DNA of 64,000 nt from Sepiola atlantica (taxonomy: Eukaryota > Mollusca > Cephalopoda > Sepiida > Sepiolidae). Both the position numbers and the translations under genes were made by a program. Location: positions 1 to 64,000 of the forward strand of contig CAUVYP010001194.1 in assembly GCA_963556195.1 (NCBI GenBank), read 5' to 3'. Shown piece after piece: positions 61,578 through 64,000 of the stretch (its first letter is position 1; each line of letters begins with the position of its first letter). Below the pieces are notes generated by a model. That model was not told the origin of the DNA, searched no databases, and saw only the letters and a program-made list of their open reading frames with translations.

Positions 61578-64000
61578 TTAGCGCGTTTTAAAGTTGATAT
61601 CGCTTTTGTTTATAACTTCCACATTTATTCGAATTGTGCAACGAAACTTTGCAGACAGTCTCGAATAGGCCTTTTCTACTTAAGTACAAAGTTTCAGAAG
61701 TGCAGCTCTTGTACTGCCGGAGATATGTCGATACAAACTGAATACGCAAAACATCAATAAAATTTAGCGCGTTTTACTGTTAATATCGCTTTTGTTTATA
61801 ACTTCCACATTTATTCGAATTGTGCAACGAAACTTTGCAGACAGTCTAAAATAGGCCTTTTCTACTGAAGTACCAAGTTTCAGAAGTGCAGCTCTTGTAC
61901 TGCCGGAGATATGTCGATACAAACTGAATACGCAAAACATCAACAAAATTTAGCGCGTTTTAAAGTTGATATCGCTTTTGTTTATAACTTCCACATTTAT
62001 TCGAATTGTGCAACGAAACTTTGCAGACAGTCGCGGAGACACATGTTCTACTGAGGTACCAAGTGTCAGAAGTGCAGCTCTTGTACTGCCGGAGATATGT
62101 CGATACAAACTGAATACGCAAAACATCAACAAAATTTAGCGCGTTTTAAAGTTGATATCGCTTTTGTTTATAACTTCCACATTTATTCGAATTGTGCAAC
62201 GAAACTTTGCAGACAGTCTCGAATAGGCCTTTTCTACTGAAGTACCAAGTTTCAGAAGTGCAGCTCTTGTACTGCCGGAGATATGTCGATACAAACTGAA
62301 TACGCAAAACATCAACAAAATTTAGCGCGTTTTAAAGTTGATATCGCTTTTGTTTATAACTTCCACATTTATTCGAATTGTGCAACGAAACTTTGCAGAC
62401 AGTCGCGAAGACACATTTTCTACTGAAGTACCAAGTTTCAGAAGTGCAGCTCTTGTACTGCCGGAGATATGTCGATACAAACTGAATACGCAAAACATCA
62501 ACAAAATTTAGCGCGTTTTAAAGTTGATATCGCTTTAGTTTATAACTTCCACATTTATTCGAATTGTGCAACGAAACTTTGCAGACAGTCGCGGAGACAC
62601 ATGTTCTACTGAAGTACCAAGTTTCAGAAGTGCAGCTCTTGTACTGCCGGAGATATGTCGATACAAACTGAATACGCAAAACATCAACAAAATTTAGCGC
62701 GTTTTAAAGTTGATATCGCTTTTGTTTATAACTTCCACATTTGTTCGAATTGTGCAACGAAACTTTGCAGACAGTCGCGGAGACACATGTTCTACTGAAG
62801 TACCAAGTTTCAGAAGTGCAGCTCTTGTACTGCCGGAGATATGTCGATACAAACTGAATACGCAAAACATCAACAAAATTTAGCGCGTTTTAAAGTTTAT
62901 ATCGCTTTTGTTTATAACTTCCACATTTATTCGAATTGTGCAACGAAACTTTGCAGACGGTCTCGAATAGGCCTCCTCTACTGAAGTACCAAGTTTCAGA
63001 AGTGCAGCTCTTGTACTGCCGGAGATATGTCGATACAAACTGAATACGCAAAACATCAACAAAATTTAGCGCGTTTTAAAGTTGATATCGCTTTTGTTTA
63101 TAACTTCCACATTTATTCGAATTGTGCAACGAAACTTTGCAGACAGTCGCGAAGACACATTTTCTACTGAAGTACCAAGGTTCAGAAGTGCAGCTCTTGT
63201 ACTGCCGGAGATATGTCGATACAAACTGAATACGCAAAACATCAACAAAATTAAGCGCGTTTTAAAGTTGATATCGCTTTTGTTTATAACTTCCACATTT
63301 ATTCGAATTGTGCAACGAAACTTTGCAGACAGTCGCGGAGACACATTTTCTACTCAAGTACCAAGGTTCAGAAGTGCAGCTCTTGTACTGCCGGAGATAT
63401 GTCGATACAAACTGAATACGCAAAACATCAACAAAATTTAGCGCGTTTTAAAGTTGATATCGCTTTTGTTTATAACTTCCACATTTATTCGAATTGTGCA
63501 ACGAAACTTTGCAGACAGTCGCGGGGACACATGTTCTACTGCAGTACCAAGTTTCAGAAGTGCAGCTCTTGTACTGCTGGAGATATGTCGATACAAACTG
63601 AATACGCAAAACATCAACAAAATTTAGCGCGTTTTAAAGTTGATATCGCTTTTGTTTATAACTTCCACATTTATTCGAATTGTGCAACGAAACTTTGAAG
63701 ACAGTCTCGAATAGGCCTCCTCTACTGAAGTACCAAGTTTCAGAAGTGCAGCTCTTGTACTGCCGGAGATATGTCGATACAAACTGAATACGCAAAACAT
63801 CAACAAAATTTAGCGCGTTTTAAAGTTGATATCGCTTTTGTTTATAACTTCCACATTTATTCGAATTGTGCAACGAAACTTTGCAGACAGTCGCGAAGAC
63901 ACATTTTCTACTGAAGTACAAAGTTTCAGAAGTGCAGCTCTTGTACTGCCGGAGATATGTCGATACAAACTGAATACGCAAAACATCAACAAAATTTAGC
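61578..64000. repeat. 9-mer spacing, copy 2, and array continuation to the window edge
   Basis: Repeats the start of 59,904. From 63,066 the monomers with AATTAAGCGCG, CTACTCAAG, GCGGGGACAC plus CTGCAG and CCTCCTC repeat the series seen at 56,743, 34 monomers earlier. The last base falls inside TTTAGCGCG, so the array is cut by the window rather than ending. Confidence 0.65.

Larger units (their letters stand above)
1..64000. repeat. 186-bp tandem satellite array, about 344 monomers
   Basis: The same sequence recurs every 186 bases in one orientation from the first base to the last. Landmarks seen in almost every copy are GATATCGC, TTTATAAC, TTATTCGAATTG, CAACGAAACTTTGCAG, TGCAGCTC, GCCGGAGATATG and TTTAGCGCG. 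Adding the five length changes (net +16 bp) gives 344 monomers. By hand count the consensus has 72 G+C of 186. Neither array edge is present, so true size is unknown. No transposon, unique sequence or gene interrupts it. Unit size, homogeneity and HOR organisation fit a centromeric or pericentromeric satellite of a eukaryote; that role is inferred, since no chromatin data are available. I do not recognise the family. Confidence 0.98.
46885..64000. repeat. Array domain III: 16-mer, 4-mer and 9-mer HORs
   Basis: Marked by a type-2 variant box CTAAAATAGGCC, by CTACTTAAGTACAAAG monomers followed by CATCAATAAAATTT, and by CTACTCAAGTACC monomers. The type-1 box with GCGAAGACACAT is frequent. Many monomers are close to the consensus, with few private changes. 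The domain contains the most similar large duplication in the window (49,861-55,812). The array continues past the right edge. Confidence 0.7.

Noticed and set aside
368..63992. About 60-residue (or 122-residue) reading frames on the minus strand in nearly every monomer
   Set aside because: The period is 62 codons, so any frame open in one monomer is open in all. A stop recurs once per monomer, and the 122-residue cases arise where TTTAGCGCG becomes TTTCGCGCG or TTAAGCGCG and removes it. The frames start at TTG, other frames on both strands are equally open, and changes are not concentrated at third positions. Not coding.
1..64000. CRISPR array
   Set aside because: There are no unique spacers between short repeats. 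The full 186 bp repeats, far beyond CRISPR repeat length, and there are no cas-like genes.
1..64000. rDNA spacer or 5S rDNA repeats
   Set aside because: No rRNA gene sequence is recognisable in the monomer, and 186 bp is too short to hold a 5S gene plus spacer with a recognisable internal control region.
1..64000. Protein tandem-repeat gene (long repetitive antigen or silk-like protein)
   Set aside because: A stop codon occurs in nearly every period in the most open frame, and there is no splice-like or codon-bias signal.
1..64000. A-tract bending signal across the AT-rich half of the monomer
   Set aside because: A/T runs at about 153, 164, 177 and 195 are spaced 11-16 bp, not a clean 10.5 bp. 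A curvature prediction would be needed before claiming it.

Overview
The whole window is one uninterrupted satellite DNA array. A single AT-rich monomer (about 39% G+C in the hand-built consensus) repeats head to tail with a period of exactly 186 bp. About 344 copies span the 64,000 bases, and neither edge of the array is in view. I see no gene, tRNA, rRNA, transposon, CRISPR array, telomeric repeat or unique flanking sequence. A megabase-type tandem array with a near-nucleosomal unit length, organised into higher-order repeats (HORs), is typical of centromeric or pericentromeric heterochromatin of a eukaryote. I do not recognise the monomer and cannot name the species or clade.

Nearly all copies are exactly 186 bp. 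Only five length changes were found: +1 near 14,177, +1 near 20,029, +15 at 29,221-29,250, +1 near 56,852 and -2 near 58,036. Most variation is substitutional, and much of it sits in one 15-bp box (consensus positions 65-79, counting G of the GATATC site as 1). The box exists in two main states: type 1, CGCGGAGACACATGT or ...TTT, and type 2, CTCGAATAGGCCTTT. Flanking sequence is shared. Linked variants elsewhere in the monomer let individual monomers be recognised, and so the HOR layout can be read by eye.

Layout. Domain I (about 1-22,690) is built from two modules, A (11-13 monomers) and B (11 monomers), in the order A-B-A-A-B-A-B from 2,228 to 17,480, followed by 6-mer and 7/8-mer repeats. 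It alone carries the 'K' monomer lineage (AAAAGTTGATTTCGC). Domain II (about 22,690-46,884) introduces new monomer families and a recurring four-monomer cassette, and contains a 17-mer (3,162 bp) tandem duplication with about four mismatches. Domain III (about 46,885-64,000) contains a 16-mer (2,976 bp) tandem duplication with about two mismatches, then 4-mer and 9-mer spacings.

No genes work together here. The biology is that of a rapidly homogenising array: unequal exchange and gene conversion acting on blocks of 4 to 24 monomers. Because 186 is 3 x 62 codons, many apparent reading frames run through the array on both strands. They are by-products of the period, and I annotate none as a CDS.
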